In this document: piece after piece, positions 25,572 to 34,087 of the stretch | Numbering within the stretch: the stretch's first letter is position 1 | Layout of the letters: every line of letters starts with the position of its first letter | From: JACZST01 sp036985755 | GTDB taxonomy: Bacteria; Actinomycetota; Acidimicrobiia; Spongiisociales; UBA5794 | NCBI GenBank assembly: GCA_036985755.1 | Contig: BTQG01000008.1 | Coordinates: 1 to 45,725, forward strand | Direction of reading: 5' to 3' | Length of the DNA stretch: 45,725 nucleotides | Made by a program: the position numbers and the translations under genes | Notes under the pieces: generated by a model | Database searches by the model: none | Told to the model about the DNA's origin: nothing | Seen by the model: the letters and a program-made list of their open reading frames with translations, nothing else

Positions 25572-26717
25572 ATGGAACGCACCGTCTTCGAGCAAGAGCA
25601 CGAGCTCTTTAGAGAGTCTGTCGAGCACTTCATGGCAACGGAGATCCTCCCCAACCACGCCACCTGGGAGCGCCAGGGCAAGGTCGACAAGGCAATGTTC
25701 CGCGCTGCCGGGGAGGCAGGCCTGCTCGGCATGGCGGTTCCCGAAGAGTACGGGGGAGGTGGCGTCGACGACTTCCGCTACAACGCCGTCATCAGCGAGG
25801 TCTTCGCCGCCTCAGGAGCCGGAGCGTCCGGGGCCTGTATCACCTTGCACAACGACATCTGCATCCCGTACTTCCTGGCGTACGCCGACGATGAGCAACG
25901 CCAAGGATGGCTATCCGGCCTTGCCGGTGGTGGCCTGATGACGGCGATTGCGATGACGGAGCCGGGAACGGGATCGGATCTGGCGGGCATCGCAACCACG
26001 GCGCGACGCGACGGAGGCGACTACGTCATCAACGGCTCGAAGACATTCATCTCCAACGGGATCAATGCCGACCTGGTCATCGTCGTCGCCCGCACCGGGG
26101 AGGATCCGCATGGCGGGCTCACCCTGCTCGTCGTCGAGGACGGAATGGAAGGATTCGAGCGGGGCAGAAACCTCGAAAAGATCGGCTTCCATGCCCAGGA
26201 CACCGCCGAGCTCTTTTTCAACGACGTCAGGGTGCCGGCATCGAACCGCCTCGGGGACGAGGGCATGGCGTTCAGTCAGCTGGTCATGAACCTTCCTCAG
26301 GAACGTTTCAGCATTGCCGTCGGCGCGGTCGCCGGAGCGGAAGCGGCCTTCGCGCTGACGCTCGCCTATGCAAAGGAACGGACGGCGTTCGGACGGCCGA
26401 TCGGCTCCTTTCAGCACAACCGCTTCGTGCTCGCCGAGATGAAGACCGAGATCGACCTGGGCCGGGTGTTCGTAGACCGGCTGCTCGAGCAGCATGTCGC
26501 CGGGCGGCTCACCATCGAGCAGGCCGCAGAGGCAAAGTGGTGGACGACCGAGATGCTGCGCCGCGTGGTCGACCATGGTTTGCAGATGCACGGCGGGTAC
26601 GGGTACATGCTCGAATACCCGATCTCGCGTGCATTCGTCGACTCCAGGGTGCAGACGATCTACGGCGGTACCACCGAGATCATGAAAGAAATCATCGGCC
26701 GCGGCCTGGGGGTGTAG
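25572..26717 (+). CDS. Acyl-CoA dehydrogenase
   Basis: 381 residues with GAGAGGTG before the ATG. FAD/acyl signatures are IAMTEPGTGSDLAGIATTAR and YVINGSKTFISNG, plus RTAFGRPIGSFQ. The catalytic base is in IYGGTTEIMKEIIGRGLG (about residue 362; E of TTEI). This is a typical acyl-CoA dehydrogenase of medium/long-chain type; chain length cannot be set. It converges with the second dehydrogenase, with only 3 bp between stop codons. Confidence 0.92.
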   Translation: MERTVFEQEHELFRESVEHFMATEILPNHATWERQGKVDKAMFRAAGEAGLLGMAVPEEYGGGGVDDFRYNAVISEVFAASGAGASGACITLHNDICIPYFLAYADDEQRQGWLSGLAGGGLMTAIAMTEPGTGSDLAGIATTARRDGGDYVINGSKTFISNGINADLVIVVARTGEDPHGGLTLLVVEDGMEGFERGRNLEKIGFHAQDTAELFFNDVRVPASNRLGDEGMAFSQLVMNLPQERFSIAVGAVAGAEAAFALTLAYAKERTAFGRPIGSFQHNRFVLAEMKTEIDLGRVFVDRLLEQHVAGRLTIEQAAEAKWWTTEMLRRVVDHGLQMHGGYGYMLEYPISRAFVDSRVQTIYGGTTEIMKEIIGRGLGV

Positions 26718-26720
26718 CGA

Positions 26721-27905
26721 CTATTCGAAAGCGGAGAGCCCGGTGATCGCCTCACCCAGCACCAGGGTGTGTATCTCGTTGGTGCCCTCGTAGGTATAGA
26801 CCGATTCGAGGTTGTTCATGTGCCGGATCACCGGGTACTCGAGGGTGATGCCGTTGGCTCCCAGCACGCTGCGCGCCTCCCTAGCCACCTCGAGGGCAGA
26901 GCGGACGTTCACCATCTTGCCAAAGCTCACCTGCTGGGCAGTCAACGTCCCCGCGTCTCGCTTTCTGCCGAGATGCATTGCCAGCAGCGTCGCTTGATTG
27001 ACCTTCACCATCATCTCGACCAGTTTTCGCTGGGTGAGCTGGAAGGCGCCGATCGGCTTACCGAACTGAACCCGCTCCTTGGAATACGACAACGCAGCCT
27101 CGTAGCAGGCTCTGGCGGCGCCGGTTGAGCCAAAGACGATGCCAAACCGGGCCTCGTTGAGACACGACAGCGGGCCCTTGAGACCAACAACGTCGGGCAA
27201 GATGGCGTCGCCGGGGACCCGTACCCCGTCCAAAACGAGCTCGGAGGTCACCGACGCTCGCAGCGAGAGCTTGTGGTGGATGTCGCTGGAGGAGAAACCG
27301 GGCGTGTCGGTGGGAACGATGAACCCGCGAATGCCGTCGTCCGTTTGTGCCCAGATGATCGCCACACCGGCGATGCTGCCGTTGGTGATCCACATCTTGG
27401 TGCCGTTGATCACCCAATCGGATCCGTCCCGTTTGGCCGAGGTCTTCATCGCCCCCGGGTCGGATCCGGCGTCCGGTTCGGTGAGCCCGAAACAACCGAT
27501 GATCTCTCCGCTCGCCATCAGGGGCAGCCACTGCTGTTTCTGCTCCTCGGAACCAAACGCCCAGATTGGATACATGGCGAGCGAGCCCTGGACCGAGACG
27601 AAGCTGCGCACACCGGAGTCGCCGGCCTCCAGCTCGCGGCATGCCAATCCGTAACTGACGGCGTTGGTTCCCGCGGTGCCGTAACCGTCGAGGTGCATGC
27701 CGAGCAGGCCCATTGCCCCCATCTCTTTGGCCAGCTCCACCGGGATGGTCCCCTGGGCGAACCAATCGGCGACGTCGGGCAGCACCCGGTCGGCGACAAA
27801 CGCCCGCACCGTGTCGCGAATCAGACGCTCCTCGTCGTCGATCATGGCGTCGACCTCGAGGAAATCGCCGCGGTATTCGCCACCCGGCCTGATCGCAGTG
27901 CTCAC
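26721..27905 (-). CDS. Acyl-CoA dehydrogenase, glutaryl-CoA dehydrogenase-like
   Basis: 394 residues from a leaderless GTG. The N-terminus (DDEERLIRDTVRAFVADRVL), GCFGLTEPDAGSDPGAMKTS, and VYTYEGTNEIHTLVLGEAITG resemble glutaryl-CoA dehydrogenases, which oxidise and decarboxylate glutaryl-CoA in lysine/tryptophan breakdown. Assignment within the family is tentative. The upstream CCTGGCCAGG palindrome overlaps the -10 region. Confidence 0.88.
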   Translation of the reverse strand: MSTAIRPGGEYRGDFLEVDAMIDDEERLIRDTVRAFVADRVLPDVADWFAQGTIPVELAKEMGAMGLLGMHLDGYGTAGTNAVSYGLACRELEAGDSGVRSFVSVQGSLAMYPIWAFGSEEQKQQWLPLMASGEIIGCFGLTEPDAGSDPGAMKTSAKRDGSDWVINGTKMWITNGSIAGVAIIWAQTDDGIRGFIVPTDTPGFSSSDIHHKLSLRASVTSELVLDGVRVPGDAILPDVVGLKGPLSCLNEARFGIVFGSTGAARACYEAALSYSKERVQFGKPIGAFQLTQRKLVEMMVKVNQATLLAMHLGRKRDAGTLTAQQVSFGKMVNVRSALEVAREARSVLGANGITLEYPVIRHMNNLESVYTYEGTNEIHTLVLGEAITGLSAFE

Positions 27906-27911
27906 CTGGCC

Positions 27912-27917
27912 AGGTTA
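27912..27917 (-). promoter_or_regulatory. -10 box TAACCT, leaderless start of acyl-CoA dehydrogenase gene
   Basis: TAACCT, GGCCAG (6 nt), GTG at 27905 on the minus strand. Confidence 0.5.
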
Positions 27918-28790
27918 CCCGTCGCTGTTGTGTGCACGGTCTGTCTTCTCTTGACCTTCACCCCACCACAGGGTGCGCTGAGGGAAGGGGATCTCAATGT
28001 CGCGTACAGCCAGCTCGAGCACCACGGCGCGGGCAACGGCGTCAACTGCTCTGCCCTCGTCGGTGATGGTGGGCTTGTGCCAGAAGCGAAGCTTGAATTC
28101 GATGGCATTGTCCCCGAACTCCGTGACGATGGCCTCGGGCTCCGGTTCCGTGATGACGAGCTCGCACCCGGCCGCCGCCGTCTGCAGCGCGACCTTGGCC
28201 AGCTCCAGGTCGGTCCCGTAGGCGACGCCAACTTCCAGCGTAGACCGCCGCTGCCCCTCCTTGGTGAGGTTGGTGAGGGCCCCGTTGACGATCGTGGTGT
28301 TGGGGATGTTGAGCTCCTTGCCGTCGACCGTTTGGATGGTCAGGGTTCGACCCGTGATCTCGAGCACGGTGCCGGTCCCTTCCCCGGTCTCGATCTGGTC
28401 TCCGACGACAAACATCGGGGTGCCTTGAAGCACCAGGCCCGCCGAGAAGTTCTCCAGGACGCCCCGCCCGGCGAAAAAAGCGACGGCGGCAACGAGCAGC
28501 AAACCGATCAGGGCGGGGCCGAGCTCGACCCCAAGGACGACGAGGGCGTAGACGATGCCGATGACGATGATGAACCAGCCGCTGGCCCTGGCGATGAGCA
28601 GCTTGTAGTTCCGGGGAAGGTCGGGGAGCCTGCGAAGGACGCGCCCGACCAACCTGCGTATCAGGGCGGCGAAGAGGAAGCTGAGGGCGACGATGACGAC
28701 GGCCCAGACGAAGTCCCACACCGTGATGGCCTGTACATCGACGACTTGGTCGAGATCGCTGGGGATTCCAACCTGTGCCAGGGGTTTCAT
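27915..28790 (-). CDS. Mechanosensitive ion channel, MscS family
   Basis: 291 residues from ATG 28790. Three membrane segments: DFVWAVVIVALSFLFAALI, WFIIVIGIVYALVVLGV and IGLLLVAAVAFFAGRGVLEN, the last being the pore helix leading into the beta domain (MFVVGDQIETGEGTGTVLEI; NIPNTTIVNGALTN). The channel releases solutes on hypo-osmotic shock. The start overlaps the rnhB stop by 4 bp (ATGA), so it is co-translated with rnhB. Confidence 0.9.
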   Translation of the reverse strand: MKPLAQVGIPSDLDQVVDVQAITVWDFVWAVVIVALSFLFAALIRRLVGRVLRRLPDLPRNYKLLIARASGWFIIVIGIVYALVVLGVELGPALIGLLLVAAVAFFAGRGVLENFSAGLVLQGTPMFVVGDQIETGEGTGTVLEITGRTLTIQTVDGKELNIPNTTIVNGALTNLTKEGQRRSTLEVGVAYGTDLELAKVALQTAAAGCELVITEPEPEAIVTEFGDNAIEFKLRFWHKPTITDEGRAVDAVARAVVLELAVRDIEIPFPQRTLWWGEGQEKTDRAHNSDG

Positions 28791-29497
28791 CGCGACACCG
28801 ACTCGGCTTCGAACAGGCTGGTTTGGCCGAACGGCGCTACTCGCCTGACACCGGTCCATGCCGTTGCGTCCATGAATGCCCAGGAGCGACGGTGGATCCG
28901 CGTCGGCCCGCAGGCGGCAAGGGCGGCGAGGTGCCTGGGACCGGGATAGCCCTTGTTGTTGTCGAAATCGAATCCCGGGAACTCCGGTGCCAGTGCGCGC
29001 ATCAGCCGATCTCGGGTGACCTTGGCCACGATCGATGCGGCGGCGATGGTCAGCGAACTGGCGTCACCGCCGACGATCCTGGTGGTACGCGGGTGGCCGA
29101 CGAAGTCCCAGTTGCCGTCGACGAGCACGTGGTCAGGGGCGATGCCAAGACCGGAGATGGCTCGTCGAGCGGCGAGGCGTTGTGCCGCCGACATCCCAAG
29201 ATCGTCGCACTCCCCCGAATCGGCATGGCCGACGCTCCACGCCACCGCCCAGCCGGTCACCCGGTCGAAGAGAGCCTCGCGCTCGCTCTCGGTGAGCATC
29301 TTCGAATCTCTGATCTTGTACACCCGCCGATCGTGGGGGGCGACAAAAGCGCCGACCGATATCGGCCCCGCCCACGAGCCCCGACCGACCTCATCGACCC
29401 CGACGACGATCTGACTTCCCGCCGCCCACAACTCGCGTTCCACCGTGAGGCCGGGTGGCTTTGATCTGATGGCGGTCCTCAACCTGGGCACGGTCAC
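28787..29497 (-). CDS. rnhB: Ribonuclease HII
   Basis: 236 residues from a leaderless GTG. VVGVDEVGRGSWAGPISVGA carries the DE...G(R)G motif of RNase HII with the first catalytic acids, VLVDGNWDFVG the next Asp, and SIVAKVTRDRLM the following motif; NNKGYPGPRH is the usual GYP motif. It removes RNA from RNA/DNA hybrids, including single misincorporated ribonucleotides. Confidence 0.93.
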   Translation of the reverse strand: MTVPRLRTAIRSKPPGLTVERELWAAGSQIVVGVDEVGRGSWAGPISVGAFVAPHDRRVYKIRDSKMLTESEREALFDRVTGWAVAWSVGHADSGECDDLGMSAAQRLAARRAISGLGIAPDHVLVDGNWDFVGHPRTTRIVGGDASSLTIAAASIVAKVTRDRLMRALAPEFPGFDFDNNKGYPGPRHLAALAACGPTRIHRRSWAFMDATAWTGVRRVAPFGQTSLFEAESVSR

Positions 29498-29503
29498 CCG
29501 ACG

Positions 29504-29509
29504 AGGTTA
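29504..29509 (-). promoter_or_regulatory. -10 box TAACCT, leaderless start of rnhB
   Basis: TAACCT, CGTCGG (6 nt), GTG at 29497. Confidence 0.5.
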
Positions 29510-29522
29510 CCGAGAAAGTTCC

Positions 29523-29604
29523 GAGTCTTCAGTCATGAGCTTTCCGCCTTCAGCCAGAGAACCCGGTGTCCTGCTGAAGATTCACGACTGATGCCTGAAG
29601 ACTC
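29523..29604. repeat. Nested inverted repeat after yqgE-like gene
   Basis: The outer arms GAGTCTTCAG (29523-29532) and CTGAAGACTC (29595-29604) are perfect; the inner arms CTTCAGC (29548-29554) and GCTGAAG (29573-29579) repeat the same core. The 82-bp unit lies between the yqgE stop and the rnhB promoter and may terminate the yqgE transcript. Confidence 0.5.
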
Positions 29605-29607
29605 CTG

Positions 29608-30156
29608 TCAATTGAGTCGCGGATCGAGTGGGAAGTCTGCGTACAGGGCAAGGGCGCTGCCCTGTCGTTTCAGCACCCGCTGCCACAGCGTGTGCGGGAC
29701 CGGGTCGAATACATCGTCGATGCTGGCAGGGACGGGGAACCATGATCCGAGTGCGACCTCGAGGTCGAGTTGGTCCGGACCCCAGCCGGCATAACCGGAG
29801 AACACGCGGAGGTCCTCGACCCCGGGGAAATCGGTCGGGGCCTGTGCCAGGTCGATGAAGCCGATCGATCCGAGCACCGGCTCCCATACTTCGGATGGGC
29901 CGAATCCGGTGCGCCGGGCCACGCCGACCGCGGTCTCTCGCTGTACGGGCCCGCCCTCGTACACCCGTGACGGGGGCGTGAGGACCGTGCGCCATTCTTC
30001 GACGAAGTCGGTGGCGATAAGGTCGAGTGGGCGGTCGAGCACCACGCCGACGGCGCCTTCATCGTTGTGCACCATCAGCAGCACGACCGAGCGATAGAAG
30101 TTGGCGTCGAGCAGCGTTGGGGACGCGACCAAGAGCGACCCGGTCAGCCTCTCCAT
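29608..30156 (-). CDS. YqgE/AlgH family protein
   Basis: 182 residues from ATG 30156 (MERLTGSLLVASPTLLDANF). The family hallmarks are SVVLLMVHNDEGAVGVVLDR, YEGGPVQ and VFSGYAGWGPDQLDLEV. The YqgE/AlgH (DUF179) fold is known, but its biochemical role is not. It follows the DUF1918 gene by 11 bp. Confidence 0.9.
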   Translation of the reverse strand: MERLTGSLLVASPTLLDANFYRSVVLLMVHNDEGAVGVVLDRPLDLIATDFVEEWRTVLTPPSRVYEGGPVQRETAVGVARRTGFGPSEVWEPVLGSIGFIDLAQAPTDFPGVEDLRVFSGYAGWGPDQLDLEVALGSWFPVPASIDDVFDPVPHTLWQRVLKRQGSALALYADFPLDPRLN

Positions 30157-30167
30157 CGGCGCCGCAG

Positions 30168-30353
30168 TCAGCTCGAGGTTTTCTGCTGATTCCGATCCGG
30201 GATCAGCGTCCCGCCGGAGAGGATCGAGACGTGACCGTCTTCCCACCTGACTTCGACGCTGTCTCCCTCGATCCGCTCAACGACGCCGCGCCGCGGCTGC
30301 CTGCCGACGGTCTTGGTGAGCGTCTTGATATGAGTGCCTTTGCGTAGCGCCAT
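30168..30353 (-). CDS. DUF1918-like small protein
   Basis: 61 residues with GAGGAGGT well placed before the ATG. The sequence has basic ends and a small beta-barrel-like core (GRQPRRGVVERIEGDSVEVR; WEDGHVSILSGG) as in actinobacterial DUF1918 proteins. Probably nucleic-acid or protein binding; function unknown. Confidence 0.7.
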   Translation of the reverse strand: MALRKGTHIKTLTKTVGRQPRRGVVERIEGDSVEVRWEDGHVSILSGGTLIPDRNQQKTSS

Positions 30354-30456
30354 GCGACCTCCTCAAGTCCTGATGCTACGACCTCTGGAGTCGCCGTGTG
30401 CAGAGTCCTTCGCCTCTGACCTCCGCAGTATCATCGTGGTACAAGGAGGGTCATCC

Positions 30457-31083
30457 ATGGAATTGCGCAGCGATAGTTTCAAGGACGGAGCGCGGGTACC
30501 CGACGCTCAAGCCTTCTGTGTCGCCGATGAGGTGACCCATGTCACCTTTGGGCCGAACCGAAACCCTCATTTGTTGTGGACCGACCCGCCGGATTCGACG
30601 AAGTCATTTGCCCTGATCTGCCACGACAGAGATGTCCCAACACAGCCGGATGATGTGAACCAGGAGGGACGGGAGGTGCCGGCGGATCTGGCCCGTACCG
30701 ATTTCTTCCATTGGGTCCTGATCGATCTGCCTCCGGACCTCAGGGAGATCGGTGAGGGAACGTTCGCCGCCGGGGTTGTGGAGCGTGGAAGGGACACCAG
30801 CGAATCGCCTCACGGTTCCCGGCAGGGAAGCAACGACTACACGAGCTGGTTCGCCGGTGACGAAGACATGGCGGGCATCTATTCAGGCTACGACGGCCCG
30901 TGCCCACCGTGGAACGACACGCTGATCCACCACTACACGTTCACCCTGTGGGCGCTCGATGCCGATGGGCTCGACCTCGCCGAGATTTTCACCGGTCAGG
31001 ACGTGCGAAACTCCATTGAAGGGCACGTGCTGGCGACGGCATCGATCACCGGCAGCTATTCGTTGAACCCGGGCCTGGCATAG
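30457..31083 (+). CDS. YbhB/YbcL family PEBP-like protein
   Basis: 208 residues from ATG 30457 with AAGGAGGG upstream. Elements of the PEBP fold: GPNRNPHLLWTDPPDSTKSF, DFFHWVLIDLPPDLREI and YDGPCPPWNDTLIHHYTFTL. The Asp/His anion-binding pocket appears intact (DRDVP, FFHWV). Bacterial members have no firm function. The protein is slightly longer than YbhB because of an insertion around residue 60. Confidence 0.85.
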   Translation: MELRSDSFKDGARVPDAQAFCVADEVTHVTFGPNRNPHLLWTDPPDSTKSFALICHDRDVPTQPDDVNQEGREVPADLARTDFFHWVLIDLPPDLREIGEGTFAAGVVERGRDTSESPHGSRQGSNDYTSWFAGDEDMAGIYSGYDGPCPPWNDTLIHHYTFTLWALDADGLDLAEIFTGQDVRNSIEGHVLATASITGSYSLNPGLA

Positions 31084-31112
31084 GCACCGTTTCCTGGCCT
31101 CGAATCTGAGGG

Positions 31113-31118
31113 TAGTTT
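31113..31118 (+). promoter_or_regulatory. -10 box TAGTTT, leaderless start of GNAT-like gene
   Basis: TAGTTT, GAGGGCC (7 nt), GTG at 31126. Confidence 0.45.
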
Positions 31119-31125
31119 GAGGGCC

Positions 31126-31617
31126 GTGGAAGTCCGCACGGGAAATCGCGATGACCTCAAGGCCATCAAGAAGGTCACGTTGCAAGCGTGTTCCGAAGCG
31201 ATGGGTGAGCTCATCCCCTCCCGCGTGGTCATCGCAGAGACGCGCCGACGGTTTCCGACCGCTTCGATCTGTGAGCACATCCTCGCCGGACAGCTCCTGG
31301 TAGGTGTCGACGGTGCGGATCGGATCGAGGTGGTATGCCTGATGGACGAACGAGAGGATCGTCTCGAAATGACGACCGTGCTCGCTCCGGTACATCCGGC
31401 GAAATCGGTCAGCGGGGTCGAGTTGCTGGCCAAGATCCGTTCGATGGGATGGCTGGGCGCCGTCACGTCCGAATGCGTTCTGGGGAACCTTCCCCACGAG
31501 CAGTTCCACGAGGTTGCGGGCTTCTCCCCCGGCGAGGTCGAGGTCTCAGAGTGGGGCGGGCACGACGTGTTCAAGAGGAAGTGGTGGCTCGGGCCCGCCG
31601 ACGGGACCGATCGGTAG
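31126..31617 (+). CDS. GNAT-like protein of unknown function
   Basis: 163 residues from GTG 31126, fixed by the -10 box 7 nt upstream. The N-terminus VEVRTGNRDDLKAIKKVTLQ looks like the first strand and helix of a GNAT fold, and LAPVHPAKSVSGVELLAKIR could be the pyrophosphate-binding region, but the R/QxxGxG/A motif is not conserved. It is therefore described only as GNAT-like. Its stop codon TAG is part of the putative -10 of the following add gene. Confidence 0.6.
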   Translation: MEVRTGNRDDLKAIKKVTLQACSEAMGELIPSRVVIAETRRRFPTASICEHILAGQLLVGVDGADRIEVVCLMDEREDRLEMTTVLAPVHPAKSVSGVELLAKIRSMGWLGAVTSECVLGNLPHEQFHEVAGFSPGEVEVSEWGGHDVFKRKWWLGPADGTDR

Positions 31618-31620
31618 GCT
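31615..31620 (+). promoter_or_regulatory. Possible -10 box TAGGCT before add
   Basis: TAGGCT overlaps the stop codon of the upstream gene and ends 9 nt before the ATG at 31630. Confidence 0.3.
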
Positions 31621-31629
31621 TTCGTCGAT

Positions 31630-32706
31630 ATGGACTACACCTCCTTGCCTAAGGCGATCCTCCACGACCACCTCGACGGCGGGTTACGGGTCGCCACCAT
31701 CATCGAACTCGCCGACGGTGCCGGTTATACGCGGCTCCCGACCACGGATGCGACGGAGCTGGCCGAATGGTTCCACCAGGGACAGTCTGGGTCGCTGGAG
31801 CGGTATCTCGAAGCGTTCGAGCACACCTTTGGCGTGATGCAGAACCAGGATGCGATCCAAAGGGTCGCCTACGAAGCCGGTCTCGACCTTGCGGCGGACG
31901 GAGTGGTGTACGCCGAAGTGCGCTTCGGTCCCAGCCTGCACACCTTCCAAGGTCTGAGCCGCGAGGACGCAATCGAGGCCGTTCTCGACGGACTCAGCGC
32001 CGCCGGGCGTGAGACCGGAATCGTCCTATACGGCATCGCCAGCGCGTTGCGGCACGAAGCCGACTCCGAAGCCGTGGCGAACGCCGCTGTGGCCTTCGCC
32101 GGACAGGGCCTGGTTGCATTCGATCTTGCCGGGCCCGAGGCCGGTTATCCGGCCGACGACCACGAACCGGCGTGCCGCCTTGCCGCAGAGCACGGGCTCG
32201 GCCTGACGATCCACGCTGGGGAGTCCGACGACGCCACATCGATCTGGCGAGCGCTGGCCCACTGTGGGGCGCAACGGATCGGACACGGGGTCCGCATCGC
32301 CGACGATACGACCATTGTCGATGGCACGATCACCGGTCTCGGGTCCCTGGCCGGCCGAGTCCGCGACCATCGGATCCCGCTCGAGGTGGCCGTCACCTCG
32401 AACCTCCATACCCATGCCGTTCCGCCGGGGGCGATCCATCCGTTTGGAGGGCTGTACCGTGCCGGGTTCAACGTGTCGATCAACACCGACAACCGGCTGA
32501 TGAGCTCCACTGCGTCGAGTGTCGAATATGAGCTGGCGGTCGACATGTTCGGTCTTGCTGTGACCGATCTCGCCGCGATCACCGTCGATGCCATCGAGGC
32601 GGGCTTTGGTGACTGGCCGACGCGCCGGCGATTGATCGACGAGGTGGTATTGCCCGGCTACGCCAGTGCGGCGTCCAACCAGTCGGCGACGTCCGAGAGC
32701 ACCTGA
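31630..32706 (+). CDS. add: Adenosine deaminase
   Basis: 358 residues. Zinc and catalytic motifs are HDHLDGGLR (N-terminus), TIHAGESDD (His and the catalytic Glu region), RIGHGVR and VSINTDNRLMSSTASS. It converts adenosine or deoxyadenosine to inosine. The final 49 bp overlap the convergent hydrolase. Confidence 0.92.
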   Translation: MDYTSLPKAILHDHLDGGLRVATIIELADGAGYTRLPTTDATELAEWFHQGQSGSLERYLEAFEHTFGVMQNQDAIQRVAYEAGLDLAADGVVYAEVRFGPSLHTFQGLSREDAIEAVLDGLSAAGRETGIVLYGIASALRHEADSEAVANAAVAFAGQGLVAFDLAGPEAGYPADDHEPACRLAAEHGLGLTIHAGESDDATSIWRALAHCGAQRIGHGVRIADDTTIVDGTITGLGSLAGRVRDHRIPLEVAVTSNLHTHAVPPGAIHPFGGLYRAGFNVSINTDNRLMSSTASSVEYELAVDMFGLAVTDLAAITVDAIEAGFGDWPTRRRLIDEVVLPGYASAASNQSATSEST

Positions 32707-33464
32707 CCCTGCTCGGGCTCGTTGTGCAGCTCGTGACGGACGCCCGGGTACAGCTTGCGCTCCACGCCATCGACCGCAGCCAGCGGTGCCGATGCCATCG
32801 GTGGGACGAGGCGGTCTTCGGCTCCGTGGATAACCAGGGTTGGAACCTTGATCTCGTGGAGTGAGTCCCTGGCGGAGCTCTGGGCATTGAAGCCCTCGAG
32901 GCCGAACCTGGCGGTTGCCTTGGTCTGCACCAACGGATCGGCGAAGTACGCTTCTCCGACCGCCGGGTCGCGAGACAGCTGAGCACCATCGATCGAGTTG
33001 GGCAGACGCAGCGTCGGGATTACTCGGCCCAATACCTGGGCCGCGGCATGCAAGATCGCCGGAAGCTCGTCGTCGAGGGCCGGAGCCGAAAGGACCGCAG
33101 CGTCCGGCTTGCGATGTTCCGAGATGAGGTAATGCGTCGCGATCAGGCCGCCCAGCGAGTGGGCGTAGAGCACCCAGGGCCGGTCCCTGCCGACGCCGTC
33201 GGCGACGGTATCCAGGTCTCCGACCATCTGGTCGAAGGAATCGACGTGAACCCTGGCGCCTCCCGACTTGCCATGGCCGCGCAGGTCGTAGGCGGTGACC
33301 GCATAACCACGGGCGACGAAGAACTGGGCGACGTGCTCCCACCGCCCCGAATGCTCGGCGAGCCCGTGCACGATGAGCATGTCTCGTTTCGGGTCATCCG
33401 GCGCCCAGGATCGCGTGAACAGCTTCGTGCCGTCGGATACCTCGATCGTCCCGGTCTCTGTCAT
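32658..33464 (-). CDS. Alpha/beta hydrolase, monoacylglycerol-lipase-like
   Basis: 268 residues. VHGLAEHSGRWEHVAQFFVA is the oxyanion region typical of monoacylglycerol lipases; AHSLGG is the nucleophile elbow (about residue 101); IHGAEDRLVP and GVRHELHNEP carry the Asp and His. The start overlaps the stop of the preceding unknown gene by 4 bp, so they are coupled. Confidence 0.9.
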   Translation of the reverse strand: MTETGTIEVSDGTKLFTRSWAPDDPKRDMLIVHGLAEHSGRWEHVAQFFVARGYAVTAYDLRGHGKSGGARVHVDSFDQMVGDLDTVADGVGRDRPWVLYAHSLGGLIATHYLISEHRKPDAAVLSAPALDDELPAILHAAAQVLGRVIPTLRLPNSIDGAQLSRDPAVGEAYFADPLVQTKATARFGLEGFNAQSSARDSLHEIKVPTLVIHGAEDRLVPPMASAPLAAVDGVERKLYPGVRHELHNEPEQGQVLSDVADWLDAALA

Positions 33465-34087
33465 CGCACCTCCTCGACACTGTGGACGGCCGTTTCCAGT
33501 GCTTCAGCATATCCGCTGAGCTTTCCCTCCACGCCAACGGGCTCCGGAGCGATTGTGAGGCCACCCGGGAGCTCGGGGAAGCCGGTCAACGGCACGCATC
33601 CCGGGAGGTTCATTCGTGCTGCCACCCGCACAGGGTCGACGCTGAGCAACACGGTGAGCACCGGGCTCTGCGGAGGAAATGCAACGGTCACCCCGCGCAG
33701 TTGATCGAGCTGGTTGGCGAGGTCTTTCGTCGCGTTCAAGGTCCGTTCCGCGGTGGACACGCCATAGGTGCGGGCGAGCTCGACCGTTGCGACGGCAGCC
33801 GTCGCCGTGCATAACGACGACCACGGTCCGGCGACGGCGAGCCAGCGAGGCGCGTCGGGGAGGTCGAATACACCGAGCGAGTTGGGGTGACCGGCAACGA
33901 CGAGGTCCTCCGGGCCCACATCCGCGGGGACCACCGTCCTGCCATAGACGAAGGGCAGCTCTTTGCCGGTGTGCGAAGCGAGCAGGCGGCGCCGCAGCGT
34001 GAGATCGAGGGCGCGGGCTACGAGGATTCGCTGAGGGTCGAGGCGGTCGACGACATCGATGACAGCGTGGACTTCTGCCCCTGTCAC
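33461..34087 (-). CDS. Unknown protein coupled to gcvT
   Basis: 208 residues from GTG 34087, overlapping the gcvT stop by 4 bp (GTGA). The residues run VTGAEVHAVIDVVDRLDPQR, then GKELPFVYGRTVVPADVGP and PGGLTIAPEPVG near the end. The second half vaguely resembles the small domain of fold-type-I PLP enzymes, but no lysine motif is visible. I do not recognise it. The coupling suggests a role linked to gcvT or one-carbon metabolism. Confidence 0.65.
   Translation of the reverse strand: MTGAEVHAVIDVVDRLDPQRILVARALDLTLRRRLLASHTGKELPFVYGRTVVPADVGPEDLVVAGHPNSLGVFDLPDAPRWLAVAGPWSSLCTATAAVATVELARTYGVSTAERTLNATKDLANQLDQLRGVTVAFPPQSPVLTVLLSVDPVRVAARMNLPGCVPLTGFPELPGGLTIAPEPVGVEGKLSGYAEALETAVHSVEEVR

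Noticed and set aside
27273..28949. 558-codon plus-strand frame
   Set aside because: Antisense to acyl-CoA dehydrogenase and MscS genes; acidic low-complexity translation without family signals.
32026..33342. 438-codon minus-strand frame across add and the hydrolase
   Set aside because: It shadows two confirmed genes in other frames and has Arg-rich composition.
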